A stretch of DNA of 25,713 bases, taken from contig CALCUN010000137.1 of NCBI GenBank assembly GCA_937906975.1, positions 1 through 25,713 of the forward strand. Direction: 5' to 3'. The notes below the pieces were generated by a model. It did no database searches and was not told the DNA's origin. It was given only the letters and a program-made list of their open reading frames with translations. Every line of letters begins with the position of its first letter. The first letter of the stretch is position 1. Made by a program: the position numbers and the translations under genes. Below, piece by piece: positions 16,899 to 24,774 of the stretch. Origin of the DNA: an uncultured Bacteroidales bacterium. Lineage in GTDB: Bacteria; Bacteroidota; Bacteroidia; Bacteroidales; P3.

Positions 16899-18699
16899 GA
16901 ACGAGAAAACATTTACAAAAAATAACTTAAAGCCATACACAGGGAACATAATACTATTTTTTGTTCTCATGTGTATGGCAACTTTATTCTCCATTGCCTC
17001 CATTCTCTCAGTTAGCAATTTCTTACAAATCCTTTTCGACACACCAACCCAAGCCACAGAAAATCCCTCACAATTAGAACTTATCCTAAACAATGTTTAC
17101 GACTATTGTCTTTCATTTGGAAAACACAAAGCACTATGGCTTTTCGCTGCAATAATCTTTGTGATTTATTTCCTCAAAGACCTTTTCACCTACTTAGGCT
17201 CTTACTTCATTGGAGCAACTCGCAACAAAATCATTCGCAACATAAGAAACCAACTATTTGAACAATTCTCCACACAAACAATAGGCTTTATTGCACGCTA
17301 CAAAAAAGGAGATTTACTATCAAGAGTAAGCAACGACATAACAGAGTATGACCAAAACGTATTACAATCACTACAAACCCTAATAGTCAATATCATCAGC
17401 GTAATATTATACTTTGGAGTACTATTATACATTGACTATAAAATCACACTACTTGTTTTGATTGTCTTTCCTCCCGTTGCCGGCATAGTATCATTCTTTT
17501 CTCGCAAACTAAAACGCAGCTCCAAACACATGCAACAAAAGTCCTCACACCTCACCTCCATATTAGAAGAAACCATATCCTCACTTCGCATCATCAAATC
17601 ATTCAACGCCATTGAGCAAATGAACACCCGCTTCCAAAACTTCAACACCTCCTACACCCGACTACGCAACAAAATCAACAGAAGAGTGAATTTAGCCTCT
17701 CCGCAAAGCGAATTTTTTGGCAATTGCCTTGTGATAGCAATCCTTCTTGTAGGAGCACGCAACGTAATCGGCTCACCCGTGCTTATGAGTGCAGACATGT
17801 TTATTGTTTACCTAATAATATTCTCACTTCTCATAAAACCCGCAAAAGACATCTCCACTTCCTTTTACAATATCAAAAAAGCAGATGCCGCAAAAAATAG
17901 AATATGCGAAATAATCTATGCAAACAACACAATAATTGAACCAAAAAAACCTCTAAACTTAGAAAAAATCAACCAAGGCATAAGAATAGAAAACCTAAAC
18001 TTTGCCTACGAAAAAACACCTGTACTAAACTCAGTTAATCTCTTCTTTAAGAAAGGAGAAAACACAGCAATCGTTGGAGCTTCAGGCTCTGGCAAGAGCA
18101 CATTGATTGACCTAATAATGAAATTCTATAACGTAGAGGAAAATACCATATTTTTTGACAATCTACCCATAGAGAAACTATCCTCAAACGAAGTAAGAAA
18201 ACACATCTCCATAGTTACACAAGAGACAATCCTTTTCAACGACAGCGTAAAAAACAACATAAGTTTTGGAAACAACAATTTCAGCGAAGAAGAAATAATT
18301 TCGGCTGCCAAGACCGCCAATGCACACGAATTTATCAGCAAACTACCACAAGGATACGACACAATAATTGGCGATAGAGGCAACACACTCTCCGGAGGAC
18401 AAAGACAAAGACTTGCAATAGCAAGAGCCATTTTAAGAAAATGTGAAATCCTAATCTTAGACGAAGCCACCTCAGCCCTTGACACCATTTCCGAACACCA
18501 TGTACAAGAGGCTATCAACAATCTCTCAAAACAAAAAACCATTATCACAATCGCACATCGTCTTTCCACGATAAAGAATTGCGATAAAATAGTAGTAATG
18601 GACAAAGGCTATGTAAAAGAAATAGGAACCCACGCAGAACTAACCGCCAAAGGCGGAATATATTACCAACTCTGTAAATTACAGGAAATCAACTCTTAA
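16888..18699 (+). CDS. MsbA-like ABC exporter (fused membrane and ATP-binding domains)
   Basis: About 603 residues from the ATG at 16888 (a GTG two codons upstream is an alternative), overlapping the purB stop. Six hydrophobic helices of an ABC exporter fill residues 20-325, with the coupling segment GDLLSRVSNDITEYDQ (about 141-156). The nucleotide-binding domain has Walker A GASGSGKST (397-405), the Q-loop VTQET, signature LSGGQRQRLAIARAIL, Walker B ILILDEATSALD and the H-loop IAHRLST. The type is MsbA/multidrug half-transporter acting as a homodimer; lipid or lipid-linked glycan export is plausible but unproven. Codons end in C far more often than in the next genes. A large inverted repeat follows the stop. 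Confidence 0.92.
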   Translation: MVNKNEKTFTKNNLKPYTGNIILFFVLMCMATLFSIASILSVSNFLQILFDTPTQATENPSQLELILNNVYDYCLSFGKHKALWLFAAIIFVIYFLKDLFTYLGSYFIGATRNKIIRNIRNQLFEQFSTQTIGFIARYKKGDLLSRVSNDITEYDQNVLQSLQTLIVNIISVILYFGVLLYIDYKITLLVLIVFPPVAGIVSFFSRKLKRSSKHMQQKSSHLTSILEETISSLRIIKSFNAIEQMNTRFQNFNTSYTRLRNKINRRVNLASPQSEFFGNCLVIAILLVGARNVIGSPVLMSADMFIVYLIIFSLLIKPAKDISTSFYNIKKADAAKNRICEIIYANNTIIEPKKPLNLEKINQGIRIENLNFAYEKTPVLNSVNLFFKKGENTAIVGASGSGKSTLIDLIMKFYNVEENTIFFDNLPIEKLSSNEVRKHISIVTQETILFNDSVKNNISFGNNNFSEEEIISAAKTANAHEFISKLPQGYDTIIGDRGNTLSGGQRQRLAIARAILRKCEILILDEATSALDTISEHHVQEAINNLSKQKTIITIAHRLSTIKNCDKIVVMDKGYVKEIGTHAELTAKGGIYYQLCKLQEINS

Positions 18700-18707
18700 G
18701 ATTGAGA

Positions 18708-18772
18708 AAAAAAAGTCAAAGAAAAAATAAAATATTCCTAAGAGAAAATATTTTTTTTCTTTGACTTTTTTT
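18708..18772. terminator. Inverted repeat after the ABC exporter, likely terminator, built from the repeat unit
   Basis: The arms A7-GTCAAAG-A6 (18708-18727) and T6-CTTTGAC-T7 (18753-18772) pair over 20 bases around a 25-base centre containing TTCCTAAGAG. A T-tract follows on the plus strand, so it can terminate the operon. AAGTCAAAGAAAAAATAAAA at 18713 differs by one base from 4302, so the hairpin uses the same repeat family. Confidence 0.65.
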
Positions 18773-18851
18773 ATTTTTTCTTTACATTTTAAAAAAACAT
18801 ACATAAGCTGTAAAATTTTTTTTAAAAACTGTAACAAAATGGCAAAAACAC

Positions 18852-18882
18852 TTGTCTATATATACAAAGATAATTAATTTTG
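18852..18882 (+). promoter_or_regulatory. Predicted promoter of the secreted-protein pair (-33 TTG, -7 TAATTTTG)
   Basis: TTG (18852-18854) and TAATTTTG (18875-18882) are separated by 20 bases, the best match to the Bacteroidota TTG-N19/21-TAnnTTTG promoter in this window. The -7 element ends 26 bases before the ATG at 18909. The rest of the 209-base gap is the hairpin and A/T-rich spacer. Confidence 0.7.
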
Positions 18883-18908
18883 ATTTTTAAATTAAAAAAT
18901 TTATTCTT

Positions 18909-20570
18909 ATGAGAAAAACTATTTCTTTAATGACAATGATTTTATTATTGTCATTTAGTGCAAAAACCAATGCACAGATTTTAACGCCAGACGCACAAGC
19001 GAGAGAAATTACGGAACATTTTATTCAATCATCAACAGATTTTGAATCTGATCACAGTGCAAAAATAGTGAGATATGATGAAAAGTATTCTGTTGTGTTG
19101 AATACTCTTGCGGGTAGCAATCAAGCAACGTTTGGATTATTAGAAAAAAATATTCTAAATACATTGAAAACGGTTTATATGCCAATTGACTATAAAATTA
19201 AGGATTTTACAATATTTAATGATACATTGTATTTTGTAGGTCGTAAGACTCTCCCTCAGAATGATTCTATTGGTGTAATAGGATATGTAAGTGTAATGGA
19301 TTTATTTACTCAACCTAATCAATCTTGCACATACGCTGAAATAAGAACTACAAAAGAGCTTTTCAGGGTAGAAGCCTACAATGACAACACAGGAAAAACA
19401 GTTGTTGCAGCAATTGGAAGACATTTTTATGGTATTCCTTATTTTGTTGAGGGACCAGGTGCTGATATAGGAGATCCACCTTCACCAGGTCTTACGTTAC
19501 CTTTGTCTGATGATGTTGATATAGTAGAGCCTGCTGTAACAGGGGAAAATCAGCCACTAAGCAATTCTCTTTATGAAATAGGACCTGCTTGGTACACCAA
19601 CCCTTTAGAATATAGACATTGCTTAGCAACGCTAAACATAATGCGTACATCAAATGGAGTAAATCATCAATATGACTTATGGACTTTGCCAAACCTTGAA
19701 GATCGTGAACAAATAAGAGACTTTTGTTTAACAAATAATTTTATATGTATTGTTTCTTCATATTACGAAACTGATTATTGTCCAGAATATAAAACATTGG
19801 CAGTTCATTGGTTTGATAAGAACAATCTCAATGTTAGACAATCAAGAAGAATATATGGACAACGATACGCATTAGACTTTTTAAATAACAGAGGTAATTT
19901 AGAAGTAGCTTGTGTTGGAGAAAATAATATTGCAATCTGTTATGTGGGTTTTACAAGTGAAAATTGTAATGTGTTGTATAAAATAAATTTAACTTCAACT
20001 ACGCTAAATCCTATCTTTACACATTATTTTGGAATATCGGGTAATGGTATAAAACATAGAGTTTGGGATTTGGAATATGTGGAAAAAGAAAATATGTTGG
20101 TTGTATTAAAACAATCAAACATTTATGAAGGAATTGATGAAGTGTGGCATTTGAGTATGAATGATTATATAATAATGCCATATAGTTCTAATGTATATAC
20201 TAAATATTATGACAACCTCTCCTCATTGGAATTATATAAAGGTATTTATTTAGGAGTGTATGGTACTCGTTCTGACAACAAAATTCTTTTAGAAAAACGT
20301 TGTAATCAGTTTTTCAATTTTAGTAATTGCTATGAAATAAGATATGAGGATGTTTATGAAGAAGCTTTACCAAATGTAGATGTATTTCCATCAACACTTC
20401 ATTGCTCATTTGCAGATATAATGCCTTCTCTGTATGATTTATTAAATCTTCCAGCAAATCAAAATGTAGATGCGTTTAATGCTTTGCAAATAAATCAAGA
20501 ACCAATTACAAATCCTTGTAGTAATACAATTGTAGATATATATTACAAACAACCAGAAACAATAAAATAG
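18909..20570 (+). CDS. Secreted protein of unknown function, possibly beta-propeller-like
   Basis: I do not recognise this 553-residue protein. It begins with a Sec signal peptide (MRKTISLMTMILLLSFSAKTNAQ, cleavage probably after NA at residues 21-22). The mature part has short strand-like segments with recurring hydrophobic-aromatic patterns (e.g. NLEVACVGENNIAICYVGF, NMLVVLKQSN, YKGIYLGVYGT), suggesting a beta-propeller or beta-rich fold; this is inference. Cysteines are scattered (e.g. NFSNC, HCSFADI, NPCSN). It lacks both a lipobox and the C-terminal T9SS sorting domain found in the next gene, so its final location is periplasm, outer membrane surface or medium, unresolved. It is separated from the next gene by 7 bases and driven by a good promoter, so the two probably work together. 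Confidence 0.7.
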   Translation: MRKTISLMTMILLLSFSAKTNAQILTPDAQAREITEHFIQSSTDFESDHSAKIVRYDEKYSVVLNTLAGSNQATFGLLEKNILNTLKTVYMPIDYKIKDFTIFNDTLYFVGRKTLPQNDSIGVIGYVSVMDLFTQPNQSCTYAEIRTTKELFRVEAYNDNTGKTVVAAIGRHFYGIPYFVEGPGADIGDPPSPGLTLPLSDDVDIVEPAVTGENQPLSNSLYEIGPAWYTNPLEYRHCLATLNIMRTSNGVNHQYDLWTLPNLEDREQIRDFCLTNNFICIVSSYYETDYCPEYKTLAVHWFDKNNLNVRQSRRIYGQRYALDFLNNRGNLEVACVGENNIAICYVGFTSENCNVLYKINLTSTTLNPIFTHYFGISGNGIKHRVWDLEYVEKENMLVVLKQSNIYEGIDEVWHLSMNDYIIMPYSSNVYTKYYDNLSSLELYKGIYLGVYGTRSDNKILLEKRCNQFFNFSNCYEIRYEDVYEEALPNVDVFPSTLHCSFADIMPSLYDLLNLPANQNVDAFNALQINQEPITNPCSNTIVDIYYKQPETIK

Positions 20571-20577
20571 AAGCCTT

Positions 20578-21735
20578 ATGAAAAAGACATTATCAATAAT
20601 TTTAGTTTTATTAGCAGTAACAAGATTTAGTTACGCACAAGAACAAGAGTATGACACAATAGTTTATTTCCCTCAAACTATTTTTGAATGTCCAATGTTG
20701 TTCGACCCTGTTTATTCTCCTATATATTACGATTTTTCAGATGAATATGCAGCTGCTGTTGCAGCAACAGGAAATCCATATACAGAATATTATCATGCTT
20801 ATTTTCATGATTTTTCTAAAATATCACTTCACAACCAATGTGATACTGCATGGGCAAATGTAGATCAAGACTATTTAAGTACATTTAATATGAATTTTCT
20901 TGTTGGATTTAAAACAATGCCAGATGTTAGGTGTTTTGCTCAACCATATCAATTGTCAGATTTAGACACTGCTGCAAGAGTAATAGGAGTTGCGGCAAAG
21001 GTTTTTGGAATGCCCCCACCAAACAATGGAGTGCAATTGTTTAGATTATGCGACAATAATGGTAATTATTTAGACCATGCAATAATTTTCCATGTCTCGC
21101 CTAGTGGGGCTACAGTTAGTGAACCTTTTGGTGTAAATCTTTTTCCAACAACATTAGACTATTATTTATTTAACAATCAACATCAAATACAAGCCTTTTC
21201 TTTAATATATGACAAGAATAGTGTTAGTTACGATCATGATTATGCAGGAAATATTCCTTATCAATTTGATCACACTATGTCAATCATAGGCGGAGATGTA
21301 AATGCTAAGCCGTGGGAAAAATGTAAGTATGAAGACCTTGGTTGTTATGAGTATTTACCACCTCTTTACTATAAGTATGGTGATACAGCTTGGGTAAGTT
21401 TTGATCAAGATCAGTATTATCAATTCTATTACAAAAAACAAATAGGCTTTTTCCCAATAATCATAATACCAAAGACAGACAGTGATTTGTCCGCTGAGGA
21501 GTTGGCAGAGCATTGTAACCTTGTACCAAATCCTGCAACAAGATACAGTAAAGCAATAAGCCGTTACAAGATAGAAAGATTAGAAATCTATGATATTCAA
21601 GGTAAAAAAATGCAAGAGATAGCAGTAAATGATTATGAATACTATATAAATCTGCAAAATTATCCGAAAGGGACATATTTGGTAAACATAATCACGCAAA
21701 AAGGCACTACAAGTAAGAAATTAATAAAACAATAA
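20578..21735 (+). CDS. Secreted protein of unknown function with T9SS type A sorting domain
   Basis: A 385-residue protein with a signal peptide (MKKTLSIILVLLAVTRFSYA, cleaved before Q21) and a C-terminal domain of about 72 residues with the type IX secretion sorting features. These are NLVPNPATR, then IERLEIYDIQGKKM, then YPKGTYLVNI and a final SKKLIKQ. It should therefore cross the outer membrane by T9SS and be anchored or released. The middle is unrecognised. It contains a motif twice, DTAW-x3-DQD (residues 89-98 and 269-278), each followed by an aromatic stretch and GF, hinting at two repeated modules about 180 residues apart. It is rich in Tyr and Asp. Second gene of a pair with the protein at 18909; a bidirectional hairpin ends the transcript. 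Confidence 0.8.
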   Translation: MKKTLSIILVLLAVTRFSYAQEQEYDTIVYFPQTIFECPMLFDPVYSPIYYDFSDEYAAAVAATGNPYTEYYHAYFHDFSKISLHNQCDTAWANVDQDYLSTFNMNFLVGFKTMPDVRCFAQPYQLSDLDTAARVIGVAAKVFGMPPPNNGVQLFRLCDNNGNYLDHAIIFHVSPSGATVSEPFGVNLFPTTLDYYLFNNQHQIQAFSLIYDKNSVSYDHDYAGNIPYQFDHTMSIIGGDVNAKPWEKCKYEDLGCYEYLPPLYYKYGDTAWVSFDQDQYYQFYYKKQIGFFPIIIIPKTDSDLSAEELAEHCNLVPNPATRYSKAISRYKIERLEIYDIQGKKMQEIAVNDYEYYINLQNYPKGTYLVNIITQKGTTSKKLIKQ

Positions 21736-21745
21736 GAAAAAAAAG

Positions 21746-21777
21746 AAAGTGCGATAAATATTGATTTATCGCACTTT
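21746..21777. terminator. Bidirectional terminator between converging genes
   Basis: Perfect 14-base arms (21746-21759 and 21764-21777) enclose a 4-base loop, with A-tracts on the left and a T-rich run on the right. It can end both the plus-strand secreted pair (stop 21735) and the minus-strand PD40 gene (stop 21785). Confidence 0.88.
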
Positions 21778-21784
21778 TATTTTT

Positions 21785-23623
21785 TTAATCAACAATGTAG
21801 GATAGTTTATCGCTAACTATATTTTCATGTATTCTTACCCTATCCTCCCTTATGCCATTATAGATAAGAAATTCTTGTACTTGTTGCATTTCTTCGCTTT
21901 TTCCCATTAGTTGAATACGAATACGCGAATTGTCTGTTAGATATTGCAAGAAATCTTCAAGAAATAATTTATCATTCTCAATAGGGTAAACCTCACCGCT
22001 TTGAAGTGGTTTTATCTCTAAGCTCAAACTATCAACATCTTTCGGAGTGTCAATCGTATGATAAAAGAATGCGTATGAGGGTTTTTCAATTTTTATTAGA
22101 TATTTATCATTTGGTTTTATAGCAACGCTAATATTATCATCATTATCCGGTGTGTAGTAACTGATTTTTGTATTTTCTGTAAGATTATAGAAATCCACCT
22201 TACAATTATAAGCAGGCATTTGTTTATCTATTATCTTCAATTTCATAAGATGTATTTCTGGTGCTCTACAATTATCAGGCAATTCATAACTTACAAGATT
22301 GTATTTATGAGAAAGCGAATCGTATAAAACGCAATAAGCAGTTTTTCCATCTTTGCTAAGCACTATATCACTCTCTGTTTGCTCTGAGTTGATATATCTG
22401 CCAATATTGGTAGGTTTTTTCATAGTTATATCACTCAAATCGATATAAAACAAGTCTAAATCGCCAAAACCTTTCCAGCCATTTGAAGAAAAATAAAAAC
22501 TCTCATAATCTGGGTGAAGATATGGCGAGTATTCATCTCTTGGAGTATTGATTCTCTTTCCTGCATTCGTAGGTTTTTGCCATGAGCCATCTTTTCCCTT
22601 TTGGGTTACCCAAATATCATATCCGCCTTGCCCACCTTCTCTATCAGAAGCAAAGTACATTGTATTTCCATCTGCTGTTACAAAAGGGTGTATTTGATTT
22701 GAGTTGTTTAAATTAATAAGAGAGCCTACATTGTCGGGTTGCGACCAAATTCCATCAATACATTGTAAGAAGTAAATTTGGTATTTTCCTGTTGTTTTCT
22801 CCATTGAAGAAACATACATATATCTTTTATCAGCAGTTAATGACACCTTTGTAGGTTTATTCAAAAGATTCTCCAACTCCATTATAGGATAGCCCTCTTC
22901 ATACACCCATCTTTCTAACTCTTCATCGAAATACCTACGCGATTGACACAAAATATCCTTTGTTGTAAAAGAAGTCTGTTGATAAAAACTATCTTCATTT
23001 TTCACTCTTTGTTTTTTCTTTCTCACAAACAAAACCATCTCTTCATCTAATGAAACAAAAGGATTTGTAATATCTAATTCCGAAGATATTTTGTCGAGTT
23101 TATTAGTTATAAAAGGGTATTTATTATTTTCTTCAAGCTTAAAAAAATCACACCACTCAATGTAGTTAATAGCCGACTGTTGCAAATCAGTATAATTCTC
23201 ATCATAGGTTGTGGCAGCCATAAACTTTTCAAAATTAAACAAAGCATTGTCATATCTATCATTTGAGTAATCAATCACACCCAAATAATAAAACAACAAA
23301 GGATGAGAATAATGAGGACAAACCTCAAGCACCAAAGGAAAATACTTCTCAATCATTTGAGCATTGTCCTTTGCCACTCCAACCATTCCAAGAATGAAAT
23401 ATGGACTTGCAAAATCGGGATCTTTCTCTGTTAAGTCCCTAAGAATAGGAAAGCACTTTTCAAACTTACCTCTTTTGTAAAAAGAATATGCTTTTTTGAA
23501 TTGTTTTTTTGATTCTTCTTTTACTCCCTCGGCACACAAGTCATGATTCTCAATTAGATTATCTTGTGAAAATCCTGTAAAGCATACCGAAAGCAAAAGA
23601 AATAGAACTAAAACTTTTTTCAT
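21785..23623 (-). CDS. TPR-PD40 envelope protein, PorE-like, with degenerate OmpA-like C-terminus
   Basis: 612 residues. A signal peptide (MKKVLVLFLLLSVCFTGFSQ) is followed by TPR-like helices (about 35-170; FYKRGKFEKCFPIL, YYLGVIDYSNDRYDNALFNFEKF). Then comes a PD40/WD40-like beta-propeller (about 180-460) with blades such as FVTADGNTMYFASDREGG and SPYLHPDYESFYFSSNGW. A small beta domain (about 465-550) and a short C-terminal segment resembling half an OmpA domain (IRIQLMG, then NGIREDRVRIHE) follow. This order matches T9SS subunit PorE and related OmpA-family proteins. However, the D and R residues that bind peptidoglycan in OmpA domains are not evident, and no proper lipobox is seen (LSVC is poor). 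It starts 2 bases after the SRPBCC stop. Confidence 0.75.
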   Translation of the reverse strand: MKKVLVLFLLLSVCFTGFSQDNLIENHDLCAEGVKEESKKQFKKAYSFYKRGKFEKCFPILRDLTEKDPDFASPYFILGMVGVAKDNAQMIEKYFPLVLEVCPHYSHPLLFYYLGVIDYSNDRYDNALFNFEKFMAATTYDENYTDLQQSAINYIEWCDFFKLEENNKYPFITNKLDKISSELDITNPFVSLDEEMVLFVRKKKQRVKNEDSFYQQTSFTTKDILCQSRRYFDEELERWVYEEGYPIMELENLLNKPTKVSLTADKRYMYVSSMEKTTGKYQIYFLQCIDGIWSQPDNVGSLINLNNSNQIHPFVTADGNTMYFASDREGGQGGYDIWVTQKGKDGSWQKPTNAGKRINTPRDEYSPYLHPDYESFYFSSNGWKGFGDLDLFYIDLSDITMKKPTNIGRYINSEQTESDIVLSKDGKTAYCVLYDSLSHKYNLVSYELPDNCRAPEIHLMKLKIIDKQMPAYNCKVDFYNLTENTKISYYTPDNDDNISVAIKPNDKYLIKIEKPSYAFFYHTIDTPKDVDSLSLEIKPLQSGEVYPIENDKLFLEDFLQYLTDNSRIRIQLMGKSEEMQQVQEFLIYNGIREDRVRIHENIVSDKLSYIVD

Positions 23624-23625
23624 AA

Positions 23626-24048
23626 TTATATCATTGTTTCCATTGCCATTTTCATACCATCAGCCAATGAATTTACAAATTTCTCCAATGGCTTTTTCAC
23701 CATCATTGCAATCATTGGATTAGCATCAAGTTCCATTTTCACAACCACCTTTGAAACGTAAGGTTCTATTTTTTCAAATTCAAAAATGATTAGAAAATTA
23801 AGTGGCATTGAACTTGGCACATCTGTATCGTTTGTAATAGTGATTGACTCATTAGGCATTCTTGAAATTATCTTCAATCCCATATCGGTCATTCCCTTTA
23901 TAGTGAAAGAACACCTATCTTGCGTAGCCTTAAAGTTCTCAATCTTATCATTAGCCACCATAGAAAAATGCGTAAAGTCTGATAAATATTCATAAACAAA
24001 CTCTACATTTCTTTTAATCTCAACCTTTTTACTCTCAATCTTTACCAT
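23626..24048 (-). CDS. SRPBCC-fold (START/polyketide cyclase-like) small protein
   Basis: A 140-residue protein without signal peptide, reading as a single SRPBCC helix-grip domain. It opens KIESKKVEIKRNVEFVYEYLSDF, the usual first strand and helix with a phenylalanine-rich start. Five or six beta strands follow (e.g. RCSFTIKGM, SITITND, FLIIFEFEKI, SKVVVKMELD), and it closes with a long C-terminal helix (about 113-138, LEKFVNSLADGMKMAMETM). The fold binds hydrophobic ligands in many families; the ligand is unknown. As I recall, in Bacteroidales a protein of this type often lies next to pyrE, as here. The two are separated by a terminator hairpin at 24062-24090, so it may have its own promoter. 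The PD40 gene follows 2 bases later. Confidence 0.75.
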   Translation of the reverse strand: MVKIESKKVEIKRNVEFVYEYLSDFTHFSMVANDKIENFKATQDRCSFTIKGMTDMGLKIISRMPNESITITNDTDVPSSMPLNFLIIFEFEKIEPYVSKVVVKMELDANPMIAMMVKKPLEKFVNSLADGMKMAMETMI

Positions 24049-24061
24049 AGTATCTTTATAT

Positions 24062-24091
24062 AAAAAAGGCGTTACTCCTTACATAACGCCC
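24062..24091 (-). terminator. Rho-independent terminator after pyrE
   Basis: GGCGTTA (24068-24074) pairs with TAACGCC (24084-24090) around a 9-base loop. On the minus strand the stem is followed by TTTTTTA. It lies 26 bases beyond the pyrE stop and before the SRPBCC start. Confidence 0.85.
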
Positions 24092-24116
24092 TATTTCTAA
24101 AACAAAAACATACAAA

Positions 24117-24767
24117 TTATCCATTCATTCTTTTTTCACTCCAAGCCTCAGGATTTTTTCTCCATTCGCTCAAAGAATCTAAGTCTTCAGTTCTAATGAA
24201 GTTTTCCTCTGCTGCTAATTCTATTAGAGTGTGGTAATCTGTTATTGTGCTTAATTTTACTCCTGCCTCTTCAAAGGCCTTTTGTGCAACCTCAAGGTTA
24301 TAAGTGAAGATTGCCGCCATTCCTTTTACTTGGCAACCGCTTGCTCTTAATGCCTCTACTGCTTGCAAACTGCTTTTGCCTGTTGAAACTAAGTCTTCTA
24401 TAACAACTACTGTTTGTCCTTCCTTTATATCTCCTTCAATCTTGTTTTGCAATCCGTGAGCCTTTTCGCTTGGACGTACATACACAAAAGGTTTACCTAA
24501 ATCTTGTGCTACCAAAACTCCTTGTGGTATTCCCCCTGTTGCAACGCCTGCAATCACATCTACGTCTGCAAACAACTCATTTACAATCGCTACAAATTGC
24601 TGACGAAGGAACGTTCTTATCTCAGGATGTGATAAAGTTACTCTATTATCACAATAAATTGGGCTCTTTCTGCCCGATGCCCATGTGAAAGGATTTTCAT
24701 TATTCAATTTTATTGCTTTAATTTGCAATAAAAATCGGGCTGCTTGTATGGCTGTCTCTTTATTCAT
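24117..24767 (-). CDS. pyrE: Orotate phosphoribosyltransferase
   Basis: PyrE transfers phosphoribose from PRPP to orotate, giving OMP in pyrimidine synthesis. The 216-residue protein is taken from MNKETAIQAARFLLQIKAI. The frame is open to 24812, but the extra residues lie upstream of the promoter; an ATG at 24773 is a near alternative. Features are FTWASGRKSPIYCDNR (27-42, orotate loop region), GVATGGIPQG (74-83), RPSEKAHG (98-105, catalytic loop with K102) and the PRPP motif VVVIEDLVSTGKSS (120-133). All active-site positions are intact. It diverges from the Nudix gene with start codons 8 bases apart or less, and a hairpin ends the transcript. Confidence 0.96.
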   Translation of the reverse strand: MNKETAIQAARFLLQIKAIKLNNENPFTWASGRKSPIYCDNRVTLSHPEIRTFLRQQFVAIVNELFADVDVIAGVATGGIPQGVLVAQDLGKPFVYVRPSEKAHGLQNKIEGDIKEGQTVVVIEDLVSTGKSSLQAVEALRASGCQVKGMAAIFTYNLEVAQKAFEEAGVKLSTITDYHTLIELAAEENFIRTEDLDSLSEWRKNPEAWSEKRMNG

Positions 24768-24774
24768 AATCATA

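Noticed and set aside
18126..18605. Minus-strand frame of 159 codons opposite the ABC exporter
   Set aside because: It mirrors the nucleotide-binding domain, whose motifs are all intact on the plus strand.
18909..21735. The two secreted genes as one gene split by a frameshift
   Set aside because: Each has its own signal peptide and start codon, and a stop plus a 7-base spacer separates them.
24685..24774. Upstream start of the Nudix protein giving 30 extra residues
   Set aside because: This stretch is antisense to the pyrE N-terminus, which is clearly coding; the ATG at 24775 gives a natural N-terminus.
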